64,000 nucleotides of DNA from Crossaster papposus (Eukaryota > Echinodermata > Asteroidea > Velatida > Solasteridae), in contig JBAIAA010000077.1 in the NCBI GenBank assembly GCA_037893245.1, positions 704,083 to 768,082 of the forward strand. Direction: 5' to 3'. The notes below the pieces were generated by a model that worked only from the letters and a program-made list of their open reading frames with translations, had not been told where the DNA came from and searched no databases. Positions 46,782 to 58,727 of the stretch are shown piece by piece. A program made the position numbers and the translations under genes. Position 1 is the first letter of the stretch, and each line of letters begins with the position of its first letter.

Positions 46782-47751
46782 TCAATAGCGTGTGTGGCCA
46801 CCATTGATTTGGATACAGGCAGTGCATCGTCGGCGCATACTGCCTACCAGTCTTTGGATGGATTGCTGCTGGATTCTGTCCCACTCGGTCCTCAATGTCT
46901 GAAGCAGCTCTGCCCGTGTCCTGGCCCTGCCAACTACATGTACGCATCTCCCAAGCTCATCCCACAGGTGCTCTATGGGATTCAGGTCGGGGAGAGCGAA
47001 GGCCACTGCATGGTGTTGATGTAAAGCGAGCAGCATGAGGATGAGCTGAAAGGTGTCATGCTGAAAGGTTCTCAGTTCTGGGTGGTCTAGCAGGAATGGC
47101 AACAGATGAGGTCGCAGGATGTTATCCACATACCGCTGGGCATTAAGATTCTCATCCACAACCACCAGTGGCGTCTGTTAGCGGCCTGATATGGCGGCCC
47201 ACACCATCACACTTGGGCCACCCCACCTGTCGGTTTGCCGCACGCAACATTCGGTATATCGTTCGCCAGTTCTTCCCCAGACACGCTCACGCCCATTAGG
47301 ATGATCCAGTGCGCCAAGGTCCACCGCTGATGCTGCTGGCACCATCTGTCGGTTGCGGCGATGGACAGCCGTCAACACGACGCCTCTGTATGGTCTTCTG
47401 GCAATAAGACCATAGTCATGCAGTCGTCTTCGCGCAGTATCATTAGAGATCCGTGGATTTGCACGCCCCAGAGTTTAGTCCGGGATGCTGGACGGAATCG
47501 ATCCCGCAGGTGACGTAGGACCATCTGCCTGTCCTGCCTTGCCTTGCAGTGATGACTCTTGGCCACGCTGATCGAGGTCTGTCATATGCAGAGTTGTGGA
47601 GGGTTTCTCTGCCCACCAGGGCCGATATCGTCTGGTGTGAACAGCCAAGATGACGTGCCACCTCATGGTAGCTCAGTCCGCCTTGCAGCATGCCCAGGGC
47701 ACGCTGCCATTGATCCCTTGCCAATTGTGGCATTTTGCTTGAAATGCCCAT
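46782..47751 (-). pseudogene. Tc1-like transposase, frameshifted
   Basis: The N-terminal frame (47751-47443) shows a helix-turn-helix: LQGGLSYHEVARHLGCSHQT. Further frames show WGGPSVMVWAAISG (second catalytic region), VVDENLNAQRYVDNILRPHL and ALPDLNPIEHLWDELGR with the last acidic residue of the DDE triad. The blocks are in the right order but in at least three frames, so no full transposase can be made. The normal role is cut-and-paste at TA sites. Confidence 0.92.
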
Positions 47752-47785
47752 TTTGCACTGGCCTTTATAAAACCAACATCAAGAC

Positions 47786-48512
47786 CAGGGGGGGGCGGAG
47801 GGGGGGCCCTTCGAGGCTGTGATTGCGAAACGCTGTGGTACCGTCCATTCTCAAAATAGGGGGGAACAATTTTCTCACACGAAAAATAAAGAGTTTTTGG
47901 CATCCAATCTTAACATCTTGTCTTTTGTAGTTGTACAAGGTTGTTATTTACCTTAATGTTTATCATCCAATGACAAAAATTGTATTGAAAATGAAAAAAG
48001 CAGTCGAAAAAATTAAGCGTTGACGTACCGTTGATGCGCGTGGAGATTGTGCACAAATACTCAAACGACGTTAACAAATACCTCCCCTAAAAAGGGCAAT
48101 AATAATCGATAAATTGTGAAAAATCGTGCTTTGACCCCACTCATTTTTTTCCATGGATACGTTAAAAAAGGATGTAGCAGTGATATACTGAATTTTAAAA
48201 AAAATCTGCCTGTGACCCCCTTGCGTTTTATCGTGTTGTTTTCGAACGAAAATGGCAGAAAATGACATCGCCCCAAACAAAATCCGTGTAGATCGTGCCT
48301 GCGTACCTGGCTTTGCGGACGTTGTATGAATCACTAAATGCGGAGAGCGATACACGGAGCAAATCTGTACGTGTTTCAATGGTGCGCTTCGCGGTAGCGA
48401 TCTATACGTATTTACTGTGTGAGATGTGTGGCTCATGAGCGTGGAAGAACGAATGAGATACATTTCAACGTTGGTGGCGCACTTTCTTGGGCCCCCCTCC
48501 GCCCCCCCCCTG
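47786..48512. mobile_element. hAT-like element nested in the Tc1-like element
   Basis: CAGGGGGGGGCGGAGGGGGG starts the left end and its inverse (CCCCCCTCCGCCCCCCCCTG) closes the right. A perfect 8-bp direct repeat, ATCAAGAC, lies at 47778-47785 and 48513-48520. Duplication length and CAGGG ends fit the hAT superfamily. No transposase was recognised; the element is non-autonomous. Confidence 0.9.
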
Positions 48513-48763
48513 ATCAAGACATTCCGTGCAGCTCATTACAATCATCCCATACCCTTTGGCTAATCACCGACTGTCAAAAAGGCTGTTCAACAGCTGTGCC
48601 ATGAAGCGACCATTGAAGGTTCAAGTGACCATTAGACACCATGTTTGGTCTGACAGTGAGGACACTATTGTCCACAAATAAGTTCACACATTACTACACG
48701 CAATGTTATTGTTGCTATTTAAAGGTTTAAAAAGGTGGTAAGTTTCTTTTGCGTTTCAGTATA

Positions 48764-51211
48764 TGAATGACCTGCTTTCTTCGGCTGGTCTAAAGCAGTT
48801 ACATGTAGTTTCGGAGCTACCGGTAACCCACACACACGGGCGCACACTCGACCTATTAATTGTGTCTGAAAATGAACACTGTGTTGAATGCGTGTATGTT
48901 GTACATGCCATGCCATCAGATCACGCGGCTGTTGTCTTCAGAGCTGCCCTGTCCAACCATCACCAAAAAGAACAAAGTTAGTTTCCGTAACCTCTAGAGC
49001 ATTGACTTAAATACTAGTTTTAGGACCAGCATCTAGGACTTATTTGCTAAAGTCAGTCACCTAAACGCTCTAGATCTCGAAGCTAAAACAACTCTCTTCA
49101 ATAACACACTCAAGACAACCCTTGACCTCCATGCCGCGGTTAGGACGACATACCCCCCGGTATGTCTAACTTCGTCCACTTGCTCCGTGGTACGACAAAT
49201 CCATTCGGGCATTGAAACACAAGAAGAGATTGACGGAAAGGAAGTGGATGAAGTCCAAGTTAACCGTTGACAAAGAAGCAATGCATCAAACCTCTTCAGA
49301 GTAGCGCACGGCACTGAAAGTCGCGAAGAAAAGCTACCACCAACAGAAAATCTTTAACAGTAACCAAAGTAATCTATTTCGCATTGTTCGGAGTATGACT
49401 GTTGAAAAACCTCAACAGGTTCTTCCCTCACACAACACCGATAGGAATCTCGCCCAACGCTTTGTTCATTTCTTTGAAGACAAAGTACATGTACGTGGCC
49501 TGCGTTTTGCATTTTGTGTTGCAATACCTCAACAATCACAAGTTAATGTCACTGGGGTCAATCACACCTTTGAAAGTTTCCTCAAGGTTTTAAAAGCAGA
49601 GGTCCTAAAAGTCATCAAATCTACAACGATCAAGACCTGCTCCCTTGACCCTGCTCCTGGTCCTGGTTGTGTCGTCAGCATTTGTATTGATGTGCTTCTG
49701 CCTGCGATAGCTGATATAACAAACCAAGTTGCAACATGGGATCTTCCCACCAATCCTAATGTCGGCGCTCATCACTCCAATACTAAAAATGTACTCGCTT
49801 GACCCAGATATCTTGAAGAACTACAGGCCTACATGTATCTCCAGTTTGCCTTTCTTAGGAAAGGGGATTGAGCGTGTAGTGAGTCAGCAACATATCTTCT
49901 ACCTCGATAGAAACTCCTTGCTTGCAACATTCCAGTCCGCCTACAGACAACACCATAGTGTCGAAACAGCTGTAGTTCGCATCTGCAATGATATTTTACT
50001 CAGTCTGGACATCATGGACGAGGCAGTTCTTATTCTTTTGGAGCTTACCTTGGCCTTCGATACCGTGGACCAATCAGTCCTGCTTTCCCGTCTGAACTAT
50101 ATATTTTGACTGAAAGGTACTGCTCTAGACTGGCTCGCCTCATATTTATTTGGAAGACAACCTCTTGTTCGTGTGTTATACAATTCCCATCCAAGATATC
50201 ATAAAGTCTAGCGGTCTCCCCCACGCCCTGTATGCAGATGATACACAACTGTACATACCCATGAAACCCTTCAACAGACACCATGCAACACAACAAATCG
50301 AGAAGTGTCTTTGTGACATAAGGACATAGATGACAAGCTGTTACCTCGTTTTGAACGACAGTAAAATGGAAGTGCTTCACTTATCTTCTTACCCAAGAGG
50401 GAGCACAATGATTTCCCCTATAACCTCTGGTGACTTCCACGCTCAACCGTCTGAATCAGTTAGCGATCTGGGTATGATTTTTGATAGCCACCTTAGCATG
50501 CGCCCACAGGTCAACGCCATATGCCGCAAAGCATCTTTTGCTTTGAGGAGAATAGGTCAAATTTTTAATTCTCTCACTAAACACACAGCCAAGATCCTGG
50601 TTCATGTGCTAGTATCATCACTCCTTGACAATTGTAACAGCCTTCTAACTCCCCGACAAGGACATACAGAAACTGCAACGTATTCAAAACCCTGCTGCCC
50701 GCCTAGTCTCTCTGTCTAAGAAACGCAATCATATCACCCCGATACTCAGAGATCTTCATTGGCTCCCAATCCAGCAGCGAATACAATACAAAAACAATCT
50801 TACTTACGTTCAAGGCCTTGAATGGAAAAGCACCCAGTTACATCTCCGAGCTTCTCCGTTCATACATTTCGTCAAGATCTCTGCAGTCATCTTCTCAAAG
50901 CCTCCTTACAACAACTACTGCCAGGACCAAGTCATACGGCTCAAGGGCGTTTTCTTATGTGGCACCTGAGATGTGGAATGCCCTACCATCCTCACTTCGG
51001 GCTGTAGACACTCTCGACCAGTTCAAAACCAGCCTAAAATCCCACCTACTGTATTTCTACTAGCCTTTTCACACATTGTAGATTATTTTGTTTTTAGTCA
51101 CCTTGTAACACTATTTAACTTTGTAACTTTGTTTTTTGTTAGGCGCATTGAGATATCTTTCGGTTATGTTTTGCGCTCTATAAGAATGATCTATTATTAT
51201 TATTATTATTA
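48764..51211 (+). pseudogene. CR1/L2-type LINE, remainder (endonuclease end, RT, 3' tail)
   Basis: It resumes with MNDLLSSAGLKQ and THTHGRTLDLLIVSE (end of endonuclease). Later come LKNYRPTCISSLPFLGKGIE, the RT block LATFQSAYRQHHSVETAVVR, LALYADDTQLYIP-type YADD at 50231-50242, LGMIFDSHLSMRPQV, IPVT/HWLP-type post-RT sequence and APEMWNALPSSLRA (50818-51063). Frameshifts separate these blocks and part of the RT core is deleted near 50110-50220. The tail GGCGCATTGAGA...TTGCGCTCTATAAG leads to (ATT)n at about 51192-51211. Older than the LINE at 11.6 kb. Confidence 0.9.
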
Positions 51212-51866
51212 CATGTACAAGCCTGGATATTGTTGCTAGAGTTAAGGATCATTCTGTAAACGTGTGCTTATTCAGCACACAAACAATAGTGTGTCAAGTT
51301 CTTTCAGTGCAAGCCATGCCATCCGTAGTGACATACATACTACATGTACGGTACATACTTCAAATCATGGCTATTACCATCGAATGTCAGTTTATTTTGT
51401 GTGTTAATGTTTAGGTATTAAAATGATTTAACGTTTTGAAAGACCGGAATATTTTGGGACTTCTTTTTTATTTATGTGTCATGTGTATCGGGGACGCTGG
51501 CCATCCATCGTAGCATCGGACATGTCGGAGGTACATACATGTACCGGTACATGTACATGCAGTCGTGAACCACATAACGATCGAGGCTCGATATTGTGTT
51601 TTCCTTTATTCCTACGTTATACCCAATCCCCATTGCTTTGCGCTTGCACCGTCGATCGAGGACCGAATTTGTCCATTCATACCGCCGACCGAGGGGCTAT
51701 TGTTTCCTTTGTTCTCCTTTGTGGCTCGCCCCTCGGTCGTTATGTGGTGCCGGAACATGTATACCGGTGCATGTATTAAACGTTAATGTTAATTAGGACT
51801 TTGATAGACTCGTTTGAAAATTTCAATTGTTTCATGCACGTCTTGTTGTAGATACAGTAAATGTAA

Positions 51867-52168
51867 TTGGTAATTGGTAATTGCTTGAATTATCAAGAAT
51901 GGGTAGATTTGAAGGGTTGTATTTTGTAATAAATATCGTTTAACTGACCTGTTCGGAGTTTACAATCAGGGATGCTGAGAAAAGCAAGAAAAAACGTTTT
52001 TTTCGCGAACGCCTTCTGGCGAACGTGGTTTTTTATAAATTAAATAACATTTTTCGGAACAATTATAGGATATCTAGCGCAACAATTTTGCTGAATAAAG
52101 TCAGATGTTTCTTAAGAATTTGGTAGTAATATTTTGTTTCGATATTTGCAAACGGCATCCTACCTTTA
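51867..52168 (+). mobile_element. MITE, TTAAAGGTAG family, copy D
   Basis: It shares GGTAATTGCTTGAATTATCA, AATGGGTAGATTTG and GGATATCTAGCGCAACAATT with copy A and ends GCATCCTACCTTTA. The left terminal repeat is replaced by GGTAATT repeats. Its central hairpin (CGCGAACGCC...GGCGAACGTG) differs from that of copy A. Confidence 0.7.
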
Positions 52169-52385
52169 TTATATTGAGTAGGCCTACATACTTGTACATG
52201 TACGTGTTTTTTTGTTGATGTCAGAATAAATGTCTATCATCGAAAGACGCACAACTCGACGGGTGGAACAACTCAACTTTGGCGTGTGTTATACAGTGCG
52301 TGTAGTGCTACATAATGAGGCGGTGCGCATGTGGCCACGACGGTGCCGTACGTGGAATAAGCCGATGGCACGGCGCACCGTGCAC

Positions 52386-52549
52386 GGTCGAGTTGTTTTA
52401 CCGGTCGAGTTGTTTTACCGGTCGAGTTGTTTTACCGGTCGAGTTGTTTTACCGGTCGAGTTGTTTTACCGGTCGAGTTGTTTTACCGGTCGAGTTGTTT
52501 TACCGGTCGAGTTGTTTTACCGGTCGAGTTGTTTTACCGGTCGAGTTGT
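52386..52549. repeat. 17-bp minisatellite, about 9.6 identical units
   Basis: The unit GGTCGAGTTGTTTTACC is repeated without a visible substitution. The unit is not a multiple of three and has no stop in any + frame, so all three + frames stay open with the same 17-residue cycle. I do not take this as coding. Confidence 0.95.
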
Positions 52550-52629
52550 CGTAACAAGAACCGTGCTCGTAATTCCATGGACAGACCTCGATCGTTGAGG
52601 CACAAACACGTGGAGAAGTATTTGTATGT

Positions 52630-52745
52630 GGTTATTGCCCGAATTTTGTGCACGGTTTCTATTGTTTAACGGCAGTTAACCTGTAAAAACCCTCTCTATC
52701 TATGGGGCTCCGCCCTAAGGGCGTCGGGAGCCCCAGAGTTCTAGG
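52630..52745 (+). repeat. Solo end of foldback family F2
   Basis: It matches both arm ends of the 1-kb foldback at 61685-62688: GGTTTCTATTGTTTAACGGC, CCTCTCTATCTATGGGGCTC, a hairpin (GGGGCTCC...GGAGCCCC, loop GCCCTAAGGGC) and AGTTCTAGGGGTA. Only one arm end is present. Confidence 0.75.
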
Positions 52746-53897
52746 GGTAGAGAAGCTACATGTAACAATGGCGGGTAACGTGAAAGTTTCTGGATGTCCC
52801 GGATGTCACAGCTATAGTCTACACAACGAGGTGTTGCACACACTTTGAGGTGTGGCTTTCGTGTTTTGTTTTGTTGTCGTTACTTACGAGTGTAAACATC
52901 AAGTGGACGGATTGTAAAGTCACAATCTTTGAAACTGCGCAAAAAGAATATTGTAATCGTGCCTTCCCAACAATGCATTCATAAAAATAGTCTACGGGTA
53001 AATTTTAAGGAGACAAGATGATTATGATATTTAAAGGGTTGGCTGAAAATTATCCCAAGCCTGCTCGTAACAACGGTGGACGGACAACATGACGAACGTT
53101 GCTACATTTTTTAGTAATGAGAAAATGTAAAAACATCACAAATGTATTTTTTCATGTCACACTTACAATTTTAAAAGTACATGTATACATGTATACGTGT
53201 ACCGTAAAACAATATATTTAAAAACATGCATACCGGTACATGTAAATCACCACTGAATGCACTGTTAATGTTATGTTTGGACTGTTTTATTATGGTGGAC
53301 ATAGGCTTTCATGTTACTGGAAAAACAAATCATGAATATTTTCTCTCGACCAAATTATTTTTCTTATCTCTTAAGTGTACAATGTACATGTACTTTAGCT
53401 TTTTTTTATACTTGCGTGTATTCAACGAAACCAATCATTATTTAAACAAAACAGTATGTGCAAAATACCCCCATTATCTCGGAAAGGCCCTTATCAAATT
53501 ACAGACAGCTGGTTCCTGGAACATTCAGCCATGGATCATGTTTGGCAACATGAGTCAGTGTCACATCGTTGCCAGGGTCGGATTGGTACCTGTCAACATC
53601 GTTTCGCCTCATTTTCTTTAATGTGTACACCCAGTGTAGTTGACATTTCGACAAGATTAGTCTTGACGCCAGTATTAATTCCTCACTCGCTGGATTCTAC
53701 ACATGACTGCACAGCAGCCTTTGTCCAGCAGCTGCACTTAAAAATGGACCCGAGCGTACACCCATCACACAGGTCGTGTTCTATTGTACAGCACAGCTGA
53801 TAACAGTATTCCGGACGGATTAGCGTGCCACGGCCAGAACCACTCCGTGCGTGGCGTCAAGGAGTTAATAATAACATTGACCGGGCCTCTTTTTCTG

Positions 53898-54152
53898 CAG
53901 GGGCCAATTTCATAGAGCTGCTTAAGCATAAAAATTGCTTTTAAGCACAAAACATTGCTTAGTAAAACCAGCTTACCAGCCACAAATCCATGTGGTGTAT
54001 ATTATTTGTGATTGATATTTAGCTGTTGTTACATGTAGCTTAGCATAACGATCACATGAAATTGGCTCGTAACCTGATTTACCAAGCAAGGTTTTGTATG
54101 CTTACATGTAAGCAAAAAAAATGCTTAAGCAGCTCTATGAAATTGGCCCCTG
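53898..54152. mobile_element. 255-bp MITE, CAGGGGCC ends (hAT-like)
   Basis: CAGGGGCCAATTTCATAGAG with CTGCTTAAGCA following is mirrored at the right by TGCTTAAGCAGCTCTATGAA and ATTGGCCCCTG. The match is about 31 bp and nearly perfect. CAGGGG ends are usual for hAT elements, but no 8-bp duplication was seen. Confidence 0.75.
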
Positions 54153-55058
54153 AGTTGAAGAGTTGTAAGCACAGAATTCAGAAAGCATGACAACAAAATA
54201 AACATTGTACATTACATGTACATGTATGTATTGCTATAAAGTTAAAAATATGAAAAACACTTATGGTGAATTATTTTTTCGTGAATACCGGTCAAGGTTG
54301 TAACATTGGTGCAAATTTGATTTGTATGCGGTTTGTGGGGATAAAATCACTAGCCTGAAATAAACGTTCTTTGAGTCTAGAAAATGTGATATATTTATTA
54401 TTATTATAAGCAAAATGGAAAATTCAATATTGTTTTGCTGTGAAAGGAATGTGACAATTCACATGTCATGTTCCTGTTTCAAATGAGGACACCCTGAACT
54501 TACTTTTGGCAATGGGGTTGAAAATAATTTAAACCCCGAGGTCAAACATCTACATGTACATGTATGTAAGATTTGTTCAATTCCAAAACATACCGTACAT
54601 GTATGTATTTTTATGAGCCATCAATTATTTGCTACTGGTATTTCACCCAAAACTGGAATTGTGGAATCAAAAAGTAAATTATTGCAACTACATGTACATT
54701 GTACCGGTATGTACCGGTAGCAGTATACCGGGTACATGATTGCAAAGGGCTGTTTCGGCATGGTTGTTGAAATTTAATGATAATGTTTAGTATCAGTTGA
54801 CCCTTTAGAAATAAGCTGCCCCTTAAATTCTGCATGTTTATATTGGCCTTTGAAAATGCAACAGAATGCACCAATGGTAAAAAGTTGATTGCAAGTTGTT
54901 GCATTTAGCAGGCAATGCATTTCTCCTGGTAATTTGCATTTTGTTTAGCAGGTTTTAGTACTGTTACATTTGTAGGTTCAGAATAGCGCTGGACGATATC
55001 ACGATAATATTGTCACGATACGATACTGAAGACGATATTGACAGTATCGACTTGGATT

Positions 55059-55287
55059 TTAACCAGTTCGCGCCGGATGACGTATATAAACGCAAAGTTT
55101 TCCCCAAATTCAAAACGGATGACGCATAAACACGCCATGTTCAAGTTCGGAAATGTCTGTCGCAAGGCCGGAAATGCGTGGGTGTGCTTCCCGGCACTAT
55201 CGGTCTGAATTCGGATCGAGTTTCGTTTAAAATAATCCCGCCCCTAGGCTCGGTGATGTTAAAATAATCCCAGCGCGAACTGGTTAA
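55059..55287 (-). mobile_element. MITE, TTAACCAG family, copy d
   Basis: TTAACCAGTTCGCGCCGGAT at the left and CAGCGCGAACTGGTTAA at the right. It interrupts the subterminal part of the hAT element at 54984. Orientation matches copy c. Confidence 0.9.
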
Positions 55288-56540
55288 AAATATTGAAATA
55301 TCGTGACCCAGACGATATTCTCAAGATATACTCGATATTTAACAAAATGTATCAAAACTGCTTGCAAACAAAAGAAAAACTTGTTTCCTCAAATTAGAAC
55401 TTAAGATGTGCCACAAAAGTTATTGTCAATAAATCGAGAACATGCCAGAGTAGCCCAACCAAGGCTATAAAATCTTATCTGTTCGGGCTGCACTTTATTT
55501 ACGGTGTACAACAGACGCCCTGTGTGATAGTCAGCAAGCGCGCGCCATCTAAGACTTTCTTATCTGATCATGAACTCGCTCAACTTGAAGGCGCCACACG
55601 CAATGGTTCCCGAACGCAGCCCTAATGTCAATCAATACGTCCTGCTTATTGAGATTTCTTAAGGGGTAACTTGCAGTGGCTGTCCCAAACCTTATTGTTT
55701 GAGAAAAGATTTTCAGAGAAGAGAACAACTTTGGAAGGATTTGGGAAAAGAAATATGCAGCACTTTGGCGGTTAGGACAATACCCTCTGAACAAAACTAT
55801 TTTTGCAGAAAGTAGTTTGTTATAAGAAGTACATGTACATGTAAGAATGATAAATAGTGATAGTCAGAGAGATAGTCAGGGATGTGCCTGTTTTGTACAA
55901 TATGTCACTATCTGCCGATTTGTTTTGGTGGGAAAAGTACGCGTAGAAAAAAGTCATATATATAGTCATGAATGTTCCATATCAAATTGAGTGTAGTCCC
56001 AAGGCTAGTATTTCTGAACATGTTCTCATTTACGGCAGTGACGGTTTGAGAGGAATATAAGAGTGCTACAAAAAACACGGAACGATATGAACACCAACTT
56101 CACAATAAATATTAACTAAAAGACACAACAAATCTCTGGCGCCCACCGACTTATCCCTCATCCTTCCAGTATCAATAAACTTTCTTCTTGTTTATTTCGT
56201 AATCTTTGCCTGTATAAAGCAGTTCATTTTGCTTTGGCAATTTATTGTCTTCATGGTTGTTCAACTTGTAAGTTCGCTCTGAGATCGTTGACTCTTCAAG
56301 AGAATTTATTTTTTCGTTTATAAATTTAAAGATAAATAATACTATGTCCATGTACTGACTTTTAACGAGAATTTCTCGCCAGAACTTCTTCTCTGTGCTC
56401 CGAAACGCAATGCTAAACCAACTGGATAAATTTGGTTGCCCGTGTGACATAAGTGACTGCCGCCTGTTCCAGTCATGTTTAATATTACTAAACTAACGGC
56501 ATAAGTTAGTGTTCCAATGGTGTTAGAAATACATTGTCTG

Positions 56541-56731
56541 TTAACCAGTTCGCGCCAGGATTATTTTAACATCGCCGGGCCGACGGGCGGGATTATTTTT
56601 AACGAAACTCGATCCGAAGCGCGCTGCTGACATACATTTCCGAACTTGAACTTGGCGTGTTTATGCGTCATCCGTTTAGAATTTTGGGAAATTTTTGCGT
56701 TTATATACGTCATCCGGCGCGAACGGGTTAA
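56541..56731 (+). mobile_element. MITE, TTAACCAG family, copy e (shortest)
   Basis: TTAACCAGTTCGCGCCAGGA at the left and CCGGCGCGAACGGGTTAA at the right. 191 bp, with the middle shortened compared with copies b and c. Confidence 0.9.
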
Positions 56732-56859
56732 ACATAAATAAAAAGGCTCACTCCGGCTATCAGCATCTTAAATTATAGTTCAGAAGAAGAGAAAAATCTC
56801 AGTTGTCAACTGAACCTTGCAATGGCTACATTCTAACAAAGATGCTTTCGTCAAAGTAT

Positions 56860-57125
56860 TATTATTAATTATTATTAATTCAATCTGGTAATGAAATCAA
56901 GGATCCCTCAAAAGCGCCCAAGTCACTGTACATGTAGCTCGCAAGCCTGAAGAAACCTGTAGAGAGAGGACAATGAGAAGAAGGAAAACCCCAGAAGAAT
57001 ATCCTGAAGACAACCCACAGAATCGGGCAGGGACTGAAAACCCAATCCACATATTGGCCCAGGCGGGGTTTGAAACCCGGGGTTTGGAGGCGAGGAAAGA
57101 ACTGCTACGTCAACCCGACTCATTT
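56860..57125 (-). mobile_element. SINE-like element, minus orientation
   Basis: On the - strand, a B-box-like CCGGGTTTCAAACCCCGCC follows the head and TTATTA repeats end the element. The region beside the tail (AAGGATCCCTCAAAAGCGCC) is also found beside the (TTA)n at 9069. The A box is not clear. Confidence 0.5.
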
Positions 57126-58094
57126 TATAACTTTGTCCCTCCCAAGATGGATGTTTTATTCTTCCTTAATCCCCAGCCCAGCCAAGAGAAAAAAATAATC
57201 ATTCCGCAATCCCATAACCGACTCACAAAGTCCGAGAATGATTGACAGTCCAATTTTCTTTTATAGACTTTTAAATCTTCCAGGAATCGCCACAGTTCAC
57301 ACATGTTGTGTGACAGCGTTTAATTGACAGCTCGTTCAAACTTGAAAATTACGGCGATATATCGACATATCGGCGATATTTACTGGATGATATATCGCCA
57401 GTCAAAATTTACGATATCGTCCAGGGCTACTGTAGTTCAGAACCAAATAATTACTGAGCCTGTGTGCAGTTGTTGAAGTTTGTTAGGTTTAGTATGCTTT
57501 CTAATGCGAGAGCCTAGGGGGTTAGGGTTAAATGGCATTTTACTTCAACTGCAACTTGCAAAACACTTTCTGGAGCAGGTACTGTACAGGTACATGTACA
57601 TGTATGTACTGTACACACCAAGTTAAAAGCTACATGTAAGGGGACTTTTAATTACCTTTACATTATGTATTTTACATTTACATAATAAAAATGCCCATTT
57701 ACATTTTAATGAGACATCACAATGATCACATGACACTTGAGTAGGGCTGTGCCGAATATTCTAATGTTTAAATATTCGATCGATTTTTGAATATTTAAAT
57801 ATTTATTTTCGCTTTCGGATATTAAAAGGAATTGCAACAGAATATAAGAAGAAGATTTTTTTTTTTATAATATAACAATTCTGAAGACTTATTTCATCTT
57901 ATAGTGCAGTTGATATGCCCCACATTGACCACATCAGACTGTAGAAACTCCAAGCATATAGAAATAGATCGTTGATTGATGTAAACGTTGATTATATTGA
58001 TGTAAACGTTGATGAAATTGTCACTCCAATTGTTTTTCTATAACCATGATAACACAACCCAGTCCATGCATACTGTACATGTACAGTAGTTCTA

Positions 58095-58355
58095 GCCTCC
58101 ACAGGTCTACTACATCACGCACGCACGTACATGTACATGTAGTTGTGAGCACAGGTTGGGTCTCCAGTAAAGGGGTTTAGAGGTAGAATTGAGTTAGGAA
58201 CTCAGGGTATAATGAAAGAAAATGGAGAAAAAGACAAATTAGGTTGATGTTAAAAATTTTAGGTCGAAAGAATTTTCTGAGTTTGAGTTAAAGAGAGATT
58301 TCCTTTAGCGCACGAACCCTATAAAATGTCCCCATAACGTACATGTACTAATGTA
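58095..58355. repeat. Dispersed repeat family R2, copy 2
   Basis: Colinear with 44620-44915 (AGCCTCCACAGG, TACATGTACATGTAGTT, TAATGAAAGAAAATGGAGAA, TGTCCCCATAAC). Non-coding. Confidence 0.65.
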
Positions 58356-58727
58356 TGAAAAGAAATTGTGTGCAGACCAAGTTGCACCCCAAACAGACCT
58401 CTACAGTAGTTATACTGTAAATGTCACCCAATACTACAAAATGTACTACAAGTAGGTGTACTTGAATAAACTGCAGTATGCAGTACTCTTGCTACACTGG
58501 CATTTAAGAATTGAGTAGTACCGGATATTTTGTGTACTGTACCCAAATGAATGCCAGGGACAATAGGGTTAAAGTTTGCACCTCTCATTTGACGTCACAT
58601 GACATACATACTATGTACACAATGACATCAGCACTAAGCATGATACATTGTACCGGTACTCATTTAACTACGTACACACAAGTACATGTAGCATTATTCT
58701 AAAACTTACTGAAATAAATGAGCTCAT

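Larger units (their letters stand above)
46584..48761 (-). mobile_element. Tc1/mariner-like transposon (in LINE)
   Basis: The ends TACTGAAACGCATAAGAAAC and (inverted) GTTTCTTTTGCGTTTCAGTA extend to about 35 bp of inverted repeat (…CTTACCAC). A TA lies on each side (46582-46583, 48762-48763), the Tc1/mariner target duplication. It inserted in the LINE 9 bp from the MITE copy c. Without the hAT element it carries (47786-48512), the element would be about 1.44 kb, a normal Tc1 size. Confidence 0.92.
54984..57434. mobile_element. 2.45-kb hAT-like element carrying two nested MITEs
   Basis: The left end is TAGCGCTGGACGATATC and the right end (inverted) is TACAGTAGCCCTGGACGATA followed by TC. A perfect 8-bp direct repeat, GTTCAGAA, stands at 54976-54983 and 57435-57442. 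GCTGG-CGATAT is a familiar hAT end. The left end lacks about 5 bp that the right end keeps. Inside lie TTAACCAG MITE copies d (55059-55287) and e (56541-56731) and a minus-strand SINE (56860-57125). No transposase is recognisable. Confidence 0.8.

Noticed and set aside
46774-47024. Plus-strand frames over the Tc1-like element
   Set aside because: Antisense shadows of the transposase, whose conserved blocks are on the - strand.
52230-52669. Three overlapping + frames of 79-122 codons
   Set aside because: They exist only because a 17-bp repeat without stops keeps all frames open.
53226-53800. Two overlapping + frames of 114-131 codons
   Set aside because: No recognisable domain, no splice support, and the sequence contains an ACATGTAC run; treated as non-coding.
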